Of a stretch of DNA of 57,844 nucleotides, positions 46,411-55,441 are shown piece by piece (the first letter of the stretch is position 1; the number at the start of each line of letters is the position of its first letter). This DNA is from an uncultured Acidobacteriaceae bacterium (GTDB lineage: Bacteria > Acidobacteriota > Terriglobia > Terriglobales > Acidobacteriaceae): the NCBI GenBank assembly GCA_903842065.1, contig CAIMKZ010000006.1:1-57844 (forward strand). The letters run 5' to 3'. Under the pieces are notes generated by a model. The model was not told the DNA's origin. It worked only from the letters and a program-made list of their open reading frames with translations, and did not search any database. Made by a program: the position numbers and the translations under genes.

Positions 46411-46446
46411 TCCGGCGCGGGCAGGTTCGAGGGAGCGCGCGCCGGA
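46411..46446 (+). terminator. Hairpin after tannase 3
   Basis: Arms tccggcgcg/cgcgccgga with an 18-base loop, 47 bases after the stop. No U-tract. Confidence 0.4.
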
Positions 46447-46585
46447 TGGATATCAATCTCCGGTAAGAGCGAATGTGCGACGAAGTGCAGAAGTTGGCGT
46501 ATTGTTACTTCGTTATCAAAACGGAGCGGCGCTTGTATGTTCACGCCTCTCCACTGTCTGTCATTGCAAAAGTAAGGAGATCACG

Positions 46586-47836
46586 ATGCATACTTCCAGA
46601 ACCCGCCGAATAACGCTGGTGTCGCTTTTCCTTGTTCTTTCTGTATGTCTGGCAGCGGAACAGCCGGCTCGCACTCCGCTCGCAATGAAGAATCCCGTAC
46701 AGGACAAGAACTTCTATCTGCTCTCCGCCATCGAGTGGACGCCGGCCGTGCATGCGCTGGTCAAAGCCGATCCCGCGCTCTCGCAGATTGGCGCAGCCAA
46801 GCGGGCCGCTATTTCGGAAGCGGTAAAATCCTGCGGGAGCGACGTTCCGTGCTACGCCAAGGCGGCGCTCTGGACCGATGAGGAAATCGCAAAGTTGAGC
46901 GCCGCGCTGGGTGCGCTGGCGTCGAACCCGCCCATGCGCCAGTTGCTGGACGGCCCCGTGGCCCGCTCCGGCATGTACGTCCGCTACAAGGATCGCCTGC
47001 CCGCGGAGATGCTCGGGAAAGCTTGGGAAGACGCCGCCCACAAGATGAACCTTGGCATCAACGTCTTCGCGCTCGGACAACCGGGGGCGCATAGCTTCGA
47101 TACCGGCTCCTACGACATAAAATCGGATGCGTTCATCCGCAACGTGCAGTTCATTGCGCTGATACTGGATAACGATTCAAAGTCGCTAGACCTGTTCTTC
47201 CAGCCGACGATGCGATTCTCACTGGAGGTCTTGCGGTCGCAGCTTCGCGATGAGGCGGGACGCCACGAGCCGCTCGAAAAGGGCGAAAACAAGGCCGCGG
47301 TCGCGCGCGTACCCACTATCCAGTGGGCCAAGTATCTCTACACATTGATTGTCGTACTCGGGCAAGGCCCCGATAAGGACGGCGTGGCGCTCGCGCCCGG
47401 CGGCCGGCTGCGGCTTATTCCGGCGGTCGAGGCCTATCACGAAGGCAAGGCTCCGTTCATCCTGGTCTCGGGCGGCTACGTTCATCCGGCCTTCACTCAT
47501 TACAGCGAAGCTATCGAGATGAAGAGGGCGCTCATGGACGAGTTCGGAGTGCCGGAAAGCGCTATCATCGTGGACCCTCACGCCCGCGTCACCGCCACCA
47601 ACATGCGCAATGCGGTCCGGCAGATCTACCGCTACGGCATGCCCTTCGAAAAGAAGGCTCTGGTCACCTCCTCGAAGTCTCACATCGATTCGGTCGAGAA
47701 AGCTCAGTTCCAGAGCCGCGACAACCTCGGCTTTCCATCCTATCTGCCCGGCGCCCGGCTGTCACCGTTCCTGCTCGAATTCACGCCGCAGATTGGGGCG
47801 CTGAATACTGACCTCGCCGACCTGATGGATCCGTAG
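46586..47836 (+). CDS. Exported DUF218 (YdcF/SanA-like) protein (2)
   Basis: Protein of 416 residues, closely similar along its full length to the one at 38635. The ATG at 46586 follows AAGGAGA and gives a signal peptide (TLVSLFLVLSVCLA, ending AAEQPA). The helical N-terminal domain keeps the Cys pair (SCGSDVPCYAKA). The DUF218 domain carries YTLIVVLGQG, FILVSGGYVHP, SAIIVDPHARVTATNMRNA and KALVTSSKSHID and ends ADLMDP. The N-terminal domain is not one I can name. The tandem association with a tannase in both copies suggests a linked function, which is unproven. Confidence 0.88.
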   Translation: MHTSRTRRITLVSLFLVLSVCLAAEQPARTPLAMKNPVQDKNFYLLSAIEWTPAVHALVKADPALSQIGAAKRAAISEAVKSCGSDVPCYAKAALWTDEEIAKLSAALGALASNPPMRQLLDGPVARSGMYVRYKDRLPAEMLGKAWEDAAHKMNLGINVFALGQPGAHSFDTGSYDIKSDAFIRNVQFIALILDNDSKSLDLFFQPTMRFSLEVLRSQLRDEAGRHEPLEKGENKAAVARVPTIQWAKYLYTLIVVLGQGPDKDGVALAPGGRLRLIPAVEAYHEGKAPFILVSGGYVHPAFTHYSEAIEMKRALMDEFGVPESAIIVDPHARVTATNMRNAVRQIYRYGMPFEKKALVTSSKSHIDSVEKAQFQSRDNLGFPSYLPGARLSPFLLEFTPQIGALNTDLADLMDP

Positions 47837-47890
47837 CCTGCGGGGAATTGCCTGGGCTTCCACTTGGTCTCAACATCTCAGCGGACTTGG

Positions 47891-47923
47891 ACCCTTACGG
47901 CAAAAGCAACGTGCCGTAAGGGT
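47891..47923. terminator. Terminator hairpin between DUF218 gene 2 and the convergent regulator-like gene
   Basis: Arms acccttacggca/tgccgtaagggt with a 9-base loop followed by tctg. A decayed version without pairing is found at the matching place after the first DUF218 gene. Confidence 0.75.
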
Positions 47924-48104
47924 TCTGCCGCTCGCGCTTGCGGAGTTCAAGGACCCGAGGGCCGGGGAAGGCCGGGCAATATTTTCCGGTCAGGCCCACT
48001 TTCACGAACCCAGTGCAGGCGCGGCCTGCTGAACGCATCAACGCCCGCAAAATATAAAAAGGTTTGTCTTGAATACGGATGGAGACTCAGACCAGCCAGT
48101 CACA

Positions 48105-49493
48105 TCACCACAAATAGGTTGCCACTACATGGGAAGCGCCAAGGCTGCCGTTCACAACTCTGAATTCGATCACAATTTGGAGGTTCTTGCGGTCCCAGTC
48201 CTTTGGAAGCTGGGCATTGAGGGCTTTCATCGCATTTGGATCCATTAGCATCTGTGCTGCCCCAATCGTTCCGAGCCCGGTCGTACTGCCGATTCCGATC
48301 CACCACTGCCCTGTCGTGGAATTATACCCGCGGGTAATTAGAGCAAACTCATTTGTGACCTGATTGTAGGGAATACTCAGATCCACCGCCCAACTCCGAT
48401 TTGTGGAATTGTTCGTGTCTTGGATCCAGTGCACTCGTGCTTCTTTATCGTCCTCGAATTGGAAGTGAAGTCCGGCTCCGAGAAGCATTACCCACGGATT
48501 CATTCGACTACTACCCAAAACAACGGCGGGCGCCCGATGCAGTTCCGACAGCGTTGTAGATGGGGCCAAGCTGATAATCGACTGTCGATGCCGACTCGAC
48601 AAAAACGTCTTAATTGAATCTGCAGCACCCATATCCGGCACCGGATAGTTTTGTTGCTTTGTAAGGAATCTGCCCATTGAGTCGGGAGAGTTCCGCGGAT
48701 CCTCGAAAGAAGGCACTGCGACAGCAATCAATACTTGGTCCGGAGAGTTCAGCAGGGGCACCCAAAATTTGTTGATAGGTGAGGCAGAACTGAGGAGGTT
48801 TGCACTCCAAATCGCAATGAGGAGGACCACCAACAGAATTGGAGCCGCGATATATATGCGGCGGTGAAGTTGAGACCTCGAAGGCCGCTCCTGCCTCTCC
48901 ATACGGCGTTTTGATTGATCGGCATCGGCCATGTCCAATCCGACAGGCAATTCACTCCGCGGGTCGTCTCGGTGCTCGAAATCTTCGAAGGGCTGGTCGC
49001 GGCGGTCGAAGATCTCGTGACCTGCAACTGGAACGACTACGTCCGGGCTTGCCGCAGTTTCATTTGTGACCCTGTCTTCCCATTTCCGCCGGGACTGTTC
49101 GGCAAGAACATCGTCTTCCCGATGGGCGCGGACGCGGAACTCCGGTTCGTAGTGACCTACCGGCAGATCGATTCTGACCTGTGCATCCAGATGCTCGCTG
49201 TAATAGAGCGCCAGGCGCTTGCGCACTTCGGCAATCGCCACCCGGACGACGGGGTCGGAGCTGGCATCGTAGCTTTCAGGGCGATCGAATAATTCGATGC
49301 CGATCGTCCGCTCTTTCAGCTTGCTGCAAATGCCATCGATCGAATGGCTGACAATGTACTCCAACAACGCCGGGAACCTTTTACTTTTGTGGAAATACGT
49401 ACTCTCCTGGATTGACAGCACCGTTTCGAGCACTAAACGCTGATGCGCTTGAGACAGATCCTGCCCGCGAAGAATCGATTCCAGATATGCCAT
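48105..49493 (-). CDS. Single-span membrane protein, candidate receptor-linked regulator (2)
   Basis: Paralogue (462 residues from the ATG at 49493) of the protein at 27121. The cytoplasmic domain holds KLKERTIGIELFDR, YDASSDPVVRV and EVRKRLALYY (about 58-98). A charged linker precedes one transmembrane helix at about 213-233, and the periplasmic part repeats NPWVMLL...HWIQDT...EFALITRG...GTIGAAQ. The gene is divergent from receptor 3, with a 412-base gap. I infer a role in sensing ligand status in the envelope and controlling the receptor; no DNA-binding motif could be verified by eye. Confidence 0.8.
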   Translation of the reverse strand: MAYLESILRGQDLSQAHQRLVLETVLSIQESTYFHKSKRFPALLEYIVSHSIDGICSKLKERTIGIELFDRPESYDASSDPVVRVAIAEVRKRLALYYSEHLDAQVRIDLPVGHYEPEFRVRAHREDDVLAEQSRRKWEDRVTNETAASPDVVVPVAGHEIFDRRDQPFEDFEHRDDPRSELPVGLDMADADQSKRRMERQERPSRSQLHRRIYIAAPILLVVLLIAIWSANLLSSASPINKFWVPLLNSPDQVLIAVAVPSFEDPRNSPDSMGRFLTKQQNYPVPDMGAADSIKTFLSSRHRQSIISLAPSTTLSELHRAPAVVLGSSRMNPWVMLLGAGLHFQFEDDKEARVHWIQDTNNSTNRSWAVDLSIPYNQVTNEFALITRGYNSTTGQWWIGIGSTTGLGTIGAAQMLMDPNAMKALNAQLPKDWDRKNLQIVIEFRVVNGSLGASHVVATYLW

Positions 49494-49905
49494 CTCTCGG
49501 GAAGTATACACCGAATCGCAGAGAGACTTTTCCGTTGCGGAGCCTGCAATTCCCGGCGGAAAGAAGCCCATTTAAGTCCAGATTATTCTGTTAGTAGCCG
49601 AGTGATCCTCAGGACCGGAGTCGTGAATGCAAGGGCCGTCCCAATTGCGGTCGAATGCAAGATATCTACTGATTCTGAGGATATTAATCCGCGCAGCCTC
49701 CCCTACCACGCGCTCGGCAGGCCGCTTAGTCGCTTCTCAATGCCCCTGAAAGTGTTAGTTACCGTAAGTCACTCGACTGGGCCAGCTCTTCCCCATATTG
49801 TGTTCGCACCAATAGATGCGACCACACAGATCACGTCTGCGCAAAGGAGGAATGTTGCGCGGAGTTTTGCATTTGACTGCTGGCGCGTCGTTTATGGAGG
49901 AGTCT
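49494..49905. promoter_or_regulatory. Divergent control region between regulator-like gene 2 and receptor 3
   Basis: About 410 bases with no gene. No palindrome like those near receptors 1 and 2 stands out. The receptor's ribosome-binding site GGAGG ends the region. Confidence 0.5.
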
Positions 49906-52900
49906 GTGACGAAAATGTCGAAAAGAAGCACTATGGGGCTAGTCGTTGGCTGGGCTCTTGTGTTGTTGATGGCAGGGATGTCTAGTCTGCTGACAACCCC
50001 GCTCAGAGCGCAAAGCTTCTATGGAACCCTCGTGGGAACGGTCACCGACACCAGCGGCGCGGCCGTGCCCGGCGCAACCGTTACCGTGACCAACATCGGA
50101 ACCAATGAAACCCACACCATGAAGTCCGAGGCGACCGGTAACTACAACTTCGTGAACATGGTGCCTGCCAACTACAAGCTGGAAATCCAGGCTGCCAACT
50201 TCAAGCATTTTGTTCGTTCGCCAATTCAGGTGCAGGTCGGAGCGACAGTCCGCATCGATGCCGCTTTGCAGGTTGGCGCCACTACCGAAACGGTGGAGGT
50301 GACCACTCAGGCTCCCTTGCTCCAGACCGAATCCGGACAGATGAGCTCGCAGGTTGAGGGAAAGACCGTTCAGGAGATGCCCCTCAACGGCCGCAATACC
50401 ATGAATCTGATCGCGCTGACTGCCGGCGTAGTGCCGCAAGGCGCCTCGATGGGCACCACCGCAGCCAACCAGAACTCGGGAAACACCCAGAACCAGGGTT
50501 GGGGTAACTACCAGATCGGCGGCGGCCTGGCCGGCCAGAGCGCGCAGTACGTTGACGGCGTGGCTATCAACGTTCTGGGCAACACCATTGCGTACATTCC
50601 GACGCAGGACACCGTGCAGGAGTTCAACGTAGCCAGCAACTCTGTGAGCGCCGACTTCGGTCGCTTCGGCGGCGGCGTGGTCAACATGACCACCAAGAGC
50701 GGCACGAACGCATTCCATGGTTCGGTCTACGAGTACCTGCGCAACACGTCGCTCAATGCCAACGCCTGGTTCAACAAGGCAAACCAGATTGCGACAAGCG
50801 CGCCCAACAAGCCGACCAAGCTCAACCAGAACCAGTACGGCATCTCTGCCAGTGGACCCGTCATCAGGAACAAGTTCTTCTTCATGTTCTCCTGGGAGTC
50901 GCTGAAGCTCCGCTTTGCCCAGGCGTCGGCGACCGACGTTCCGACCACGAACTTCAAGAAGGGCTATATTCCCTTCATGTATAGCAGCGGCAACTTGATC
51001 AATGTGTCGGATCCGACGGGCAACTGCAATGTCGTGAAGGATACAACAAACAGCCGCTGGGATCTGAGCGGATGCACCTTCAACACCGCTTCCAAACAGT
51101 TCCTCCAGTATTTCCCCGACAGCAATACCGGCTCCAGCACCTATTACTACCGGGCCGTCAATGTCGGCAACGACTCCTACCAGTACAACGGCCGCGGAGA
51201 CTTCAATGTCAGCGACAAGCAGCGTGTCTTCGCGCGCTACGCTTACTGGAATCTCAAAGATATTTCGTTCAACCAGTTCCCTGAGGTGACGGCATACAAC
51301 CTCGGCAATGGTGCCACCTTTAACGTGACCCACGTGGCCGTGCTGGGCGACACCTACACCATCAACCCGACAACGATTCTCGACCTCCGGGTGAGCTGGA
51401 TTCGCAACCCCTATCTCACCTCCAAGCCGGTGACCAACGCCGACCTGTCCAAGTTCTTCCCGAGTGCTTCGTTCACGTCGCAGGAGCAGGTTAAGCTGCT
51501 GCCGACTTTCAGCCTGAACAACAAGCGCAACTTCTATTCGGCCTGGTCCAGAGGCCCCTTCGGCGGATCGGTTAACAACAACTACCAGGTCAGCGCTAAT
51601 CTGGTGAAGATCGTCGGTAGCCATAGCGTCAAGGTCGGAACCGAGCTCCGCATCATGAACGCCGAGAACACCGGCGGCCCGAACGGCGGCAGTTACCAGT
51701 TCAACGGCCTCAACGGCACAAATTACACCGGCGACGAGTGGGCCGACTTCCTGCTGGGCTATGCGGCGGCTGGAAGCATCAGCCAGGCCAGCCCGACGAC
51801 GGCCATCAACCACTACATGGCGTACTATGTGACCGATACCTGGCAGTACAACAAGAAGCTGACCCTTAACCTAGGCCTGCGCTGGGAGTTCCCGGGCACC
51901 ATCATCGAGGCACATGACAAGCTGCTGGAACTGATGCCCAACACCGTGGATCCAAATACGGGCGTGAACGGCACACTGAGTCTGGTCAGTTCGGCGCTGT
52001 ACCCCTCGCGGGCCGTCGTGTCACTGCAGAAGCGCCTGATTGCACCTCGCATTGGCTTTGCCTACCGCTTGTCGAGCAATATGGCGATTCGTGGCGGTTA
52101 CGGAATCACCTACGTTCCGCCTGACATCTTTGCCGGAGCGATTGGGCCCGGGCAATCGTCGATCAACAGCTCCTCAACCACACTTGCCAACTCCTCTCAG
52201 AGCCTTTCGCCGGCTGCGATTCCGAACGGTTTTGTGTACATGACGAATCCCTTCCCGAATGGCTTGACCATGCCTAGCGGCCGCACCAATCCCTCCTTCA
52301 TGACGGCGCGGTTGTTCACCCAGGCAATCAGCGGCGGTACCCAGACTTCGCTCTATCCGTACATGCAGCAGTGGAACCTAAGCATCAGCCGCCAGATGAA
52401 GGGCGACTGGATGGTCGATGTCGGTTATGCCGGATCGAAGGGAACCCACATGGCGGCACAGTCCGGCGCCATGAATGCGCTGTCACCGGCCTACTGGGGC
52501 GACGGCGTGAGCCTTGCGACTGCGAATCTGAATACCGATAATGCGCAGAAGCTCTATATAACGACTCCGAATGGCCTGTACACGAGCCCGAACAAGGTGA
52601 CCCTGGGACAGAGCCGTCGGCCGTATCCGTATTACACCAACTTCAGCATGGCAAACCCCTACTGGGGCGCAACCACCTACCACTCGTTGCAGATCAAGGC
52701 GGAGAAGCGCTTCAAGTCGGGCGGCATGGTGATGGGCAGCTATACCTGGTCGAAGATGATCGGCAATACAGACTCGCAGGGTGGCTCGTACCTGGAACCC
52801 AAGGCCGAGACGACGACCAACGCCTCCGGTTATGGCACCGTTCAGAATCCGGCCAACCACGCGGGTGAACGTTCGATTCTGAGCTTCAACGTTCCCAACC

Positions 52901-53475
52901 GCATCATTATCAGCTACGTGATGCCCCTACCGATCGGCAAGGGACAGAAGTATCTGAGCAGCGTGAACGGCGCTCTGAGCCGGGTAGTCTCCGGATGGGC
53001 CGTCAACGGCATCGTCAATTTGCAAACGGGTTTCCCGTTGGGCGTAACTGAACAGGCCAGCAACAACCTTACCGGCTCGTTTGGCTACGGGACATTGCGC
53101 CCGGATTACATCGCCGGATGCGCGAAGACCGTTACCGGTTCAACGCGCGCCCGCAGAACGCAATGGTTCAACACCGCCTGCTTCCAGGCTCCCGGAACCG
53201 CAGCCGGCAAGGTGGGCTGGGCACTCGGCAACGAGTCCCGCGTGGACGGTACGATCAAGTCGGAAGGCGTCGACAACTGGGACTTCTCCATCCTGAAATC
53301 GACCGATCTGTTCGAGCGCACCAGGCTGGAATTCCGCGCCGAGTTCTTCAACCTCTTCAACCGGACCCAGTTCTCGCCTCCGTACACTTTCCGCGGAAAT
53401 GTGTACTTCGGTCAGGTCCGGTCGCAAGCCAACCAGCCGCGCCTGGCGCAGTTCAGCCTGCGCGTGAGCTTCTAA
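49906..53475 (+). CDS. Oar-like TonB-dependent receptor with carboxypeptidase-regulatory-like domain (3)
   Basis: Outer-membrane receptor of 1,189 residues. I chose the GTG at 49906, five bases after GGAGG; the ATG at 49915 is also possible. The signal peptide ends near LRAQ, the regulatory-like domain begins GTLVGTVTDTSGAAVPGATV, the plug carries VEGKTVQEMPLNGRNTMNLIAL, and the barrel ends FSLRVSF with terminal Phe. The plug shares the VEGKTVQEMPLNGRN segment with receptor 1. It is followed by a tannase, a flavoprotein and a ferredoxin gene on the same strand. Confidence 0.93.
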   Translation: MTKMSKRSTMGLVVGWALVLLMAGMSSLLTTPLRAQSFYGTLVGTVTDTSGAAVPGATVTVTNIGTNETHTMKSEATGNYNFVNMVPANYKLEIQAANFKHFVRSPIQVQVGATVRIDAALQVGATTETVEVTTQAPLLQTESGQMSSQVEGKTVQEMPLNGRNTMNLIALTAGVVPQGASMGTTAANQNSGNTQNQGWGNYQIGGGLAGQSAQYVDGVAINVLGNTIAYIPTQDTVQEFNVASNSVSADFGRFGGGVVNMTTKSGTNAFHGSVYEYLRNTSLNANAWFNKANQIATSAPNKPTKLNQNQYGISASGPVIRNKFFFMFSWESLKLRFAQASATDVPTTNFKKGYIPFMYSSGNLINVSDPTGNCNVVKDTTNSRWDLSGCTFNTASKQFLQYFPDSNTGSSTYYYRAVNVGNDSYQYNGRGDFNVSDKQRVFARYAYWNLKDISFNQFPEVTAYNLGNGATFNVTHVAVLGDTYTINPTTILDLRVSWIRNPYLTSKPVTNADLSKFFPSASFTSQEQVKLLPTFSLNNKRNFYSAWSRGPFGGSVNNNYQVSANLVKIVGSHSVKVGTELRIMNAENTGGPNGGSYQFNGLNGTNYTGDEWADFLLGYAAAGSISQASPTTAINHYMAYYVTDTWQYNKKLTLNLGLRWEFPGTIIEAHDKLLELMPNTVDPNTGVNGTLSLVSSALYPSRAVVSLQKRLIAPRIGFAYRLSSNMAIRGGYGITYVPPDIFAGAIGPGQSSINSSSTTLANSSQSLSPAAIPNGFVYMTNPFPNGLTMPSGRTNPSFMTARLFTQAISGGTQTSLYPYMQQWNLSISRQMKGDWMVDVGYAGSKGTHMAAQSGAMNALSPAYWGDGVSLATANLNTDNAQKLYITTPNGLYTSPNKVTLGQSRRPYPYYTNFSMANPYWGATTYHSLQIKAEKRFKSGGMVMGSYTWSKMIGNTDSQGGSYLEPKAETTTNASGYGTVQNPANHAGERSILSFNVPNRIIISYVMPLPIGKGQKYLSSVNGALSRVVSGWAVNGIVNLQTGFPLGVTEQASNNLTGSFGYGTLRPDYIAGCAKTVTGSTRARRTQWFNTACFQAPGTAAGKVGWALGNESRVDGTIKSEGVDNWDFSILKSTDLFERTRLEFRAEFFNLFNRTQFSPPYTFRGNVYFGQVRSQANQPRLAQFSLRVSF

Positions 53476-53712
53476 CTTAGTTCAGGCAGGACGCATTCAC
53501 CGTCTTGCCTGATCGCAGTTCTATCCTCACGGGGGGCGTCGCATTACCGGGCGCCCCTTCTTTCTGAGTTTCAGGCGGAAGTAAGGTACGGCCGGCATAA
53601 CCCGATCGGTGATCGTGGCCGGTGGAAGTGAATTGGGATCGAATTAGGGATGGTCCGGTTGCTGCGCCTTGAGTCATTTGGGCACCGAGTCAAGCAAGTT
53701 AAGGAGAGATAC

Positions 53713-55257
53713 GTGAAGTTTTCCAGCCCATTCAAGGGAGTACTAGCGACGTGCGCACTCGCGCTGGCTCCGTGCATCATCGCGCATAGCCAACAACCCA
53801 CAACGCCTGCTGTTTCCTGTGAGAGCCTGGCTAATCTTTCATTGCCCAATACGACCATCACGATGGCGCAGAAGGTGATGGCCGGGGAGTTCAAGATGCC
53901 AGCCCAGGGAGGTCCGGGAGGTGGTCCCGGCGGTCAGGCAGCAACTCCTCCAAATCCGGAGTTTTGCCGTGTGGCAGCCACGCTGAAGCCTACCCCCGAC
54001 TCCGATATCAAGATTGAAGTCTGGCTGCCGACCTCTGGATGGAACGGCAAATTTGAGGGCGTTGGCAACGGGGGATTAGCTGGGTCCATCCAACTCCGCA
54101 ACATGATCGCGCCGGTGTCGCAGGGATATGCGGCGGCCTCTACCGATACCGGCCACGAGGGGAACACCTTATCGTTCATCTCCGGCCATCCGGAAAAGTT
54201 CATTGACTATGCCTATCGCGCCGACCACGAGATGACGCTGAAGGCCAAGGCGCTCATCAAGGCGTATTACGGCGCCGGTCCGAAGCACTCATGCTGGGTA
54301 GGCTGCTCGCTGGGCGGAGTTGAAGCGCTCACTGAGGCATATCGTTATCCGGATGACTATGACGGCATCGTGGCGGGCTCGCCCGTCAATCCCCTCTCGC
54401 TCTGGAATGCCGCCCAGATCTGGCCGGCATGGCTCAACCTGAAGTATCCCGACGCTGCGATTCCGGCCAGCAAGTACAAGATGATCAACGAGGCGGCCAT
54501 TAAGGCCTGCGCCGGGCCGGCAGAGATCAAGCAGGGCCTCATCGATGATCCATTGAGTTGCAAATTCGATCCCGCTGTTCTGCTGTGCAAAGGAGCCGAT
54601 GCTCCGGATTGCCTTACGGCGCCTCAACTCGATTTCCTGCGCAAGCTCTATGCTGGCCCGGTGAATCCGCGCACCGGCGAAGCGATCCATCCCGGCTATC
54701 CGGTAGGCGCCGAGATGTTGCTGGCGCAGAATGGAGGGGCCAGCCCAGCGAACGTTGCCGTCGAACTCTATAAGAATGCCGTCTTCCAGGATCCCAACTG
54801 GGACTGGAAGACCATGGACTTCGACACCGCCATCGCCAAGGCGGAGAAGGTAGCTTCTCCGATTATCGATGTGCCGCCGAACCTCAACGTCTTCCTTGAT
54901 CACGGCGGCAAGTTGATGATGTACATCGGCGGAGCCGAGCAGAAGAATCCGACGAGTACCATCAATTTCTACCAAACCGTGCTCAAGAACGATCCGGGCG
55001 AGCAGAACCAGGTGCGGCTCTTCGTGAATCCAGGCGTGGGCCACTGTGGAGGCGGCACCGGTTGCGACACGTTCGAGAAGCTGGATACGATCGCGCAGTG
55101 GGTAGAAAGCGGGAATGCTCCAGACCATATCCTGTCGTCAAAGTTGAGCGGAGGCAAGACTATTCGCACACGCCCTCTATGCGCCTATCCCGCGGTCGCG
55201 AAATACAAAGGGACCGGCGATATGGACGACGCGGCGAGCTTTGTATGTGTGAAGTGA
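53713..55257 (+). CDS. Tannase/feruloyl esterase family hydrolase (4)
   Basis: Secreted esterase of 514 residues. The GTG at 53713 sits six bases after AAGGAGAG and yields a signal peptide ending near AHSQ. Ser199 with Cys198 (GCSLGGVE) and His444 with Cys445 (GVGHCGGG) form the catalytic CS...HC pair. A Gly/Pro-rich tract (GGPGGGPGGQA) is at about 61-71. It lies 237 bases after receptor 3 and may be co-transcribed with it. The N-terminus and LPNTTITMAQ motif make it closest to tannase 2. Confidence 0.91.
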   Translation: MKFSSPFKGVLATCALALAPCIIAHSQQPTTPAVSCESLANLSLPNTTITMAQKVMAGEFKMPAQGGPGGGPGGQAATPPNPEFCRVAATLKPTPDSDIKIEVWLPTSGWNGKFEGVGNGGLAGSIQLRNMIAPVSQGYAAASTDTGHEGNTLSFISGHPEKFIDYAYRADHEMTLKAKALIKAYYGAGPKHSCWVGCSLGGVEALTEAYRYPDDYDGIVAGSPVNPLSLWNAAQIWPAWLNLKYPDAAIPASKYKMINEAAIKACAGPAEIKQGLIDDPLSCKFDPAVLLCKGADAPDCLTAPQLDFLRKLYAGPVNPRTGEAIHPGYPVGAEMLLAQNGGASPANVAVELYKNAVFQDPNWDWKTMDFDTAIAKAEKVASPIIDVPPNLNVFLDHGGKLMMYIGGAEQKNPTSTINFYQTVLKNDPGEQNQVRLFVNPGVGHCGGGTGCDTFEKLDTIAQWVESGNAPDHILSSKLSGGKTIRTRPLCAYPAVAKYKGTGDMDDAASFVCVK

Positions 55258-55370
55258 GTCAACTGCCATGCAGGAAGCTGACGGTGGTTGCCTGCATGCA
55301 TTCAAGTTAGGGCGCCGCTTTGTCTATGAGCTCTGCAACCAGCAAGAAGAAAACGGGCGGCGTGCTCACC

Positions 55371-55402
55371 GCCCCCTCACTGAAACGAATCGGCGAGGGG
55401 GC
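55371..55402 (+). terminator. Hairpin between tannase 4 and the flavoprotein gene
   Basis: Arms gccccctc/gagggggc with a 16-base loop; another hairpin (catgcagg/cctgcatg, 55267-55298) lies just after the tannase stop. Neither has a U-run, so partial read-through into the flavoprotein gene is possible. Confidence 0.5.
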
Positions 55403-55441
55403 ATTCTGCTGCAAATTCAGGCATATAAGGAGGAAGCGGCA

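Noticed and set aside
49939..51813. 624-codon reverse frame inside receptor 3
   Set aside because: Antisense of a well-supported receptor gene, with no recognisable domain.
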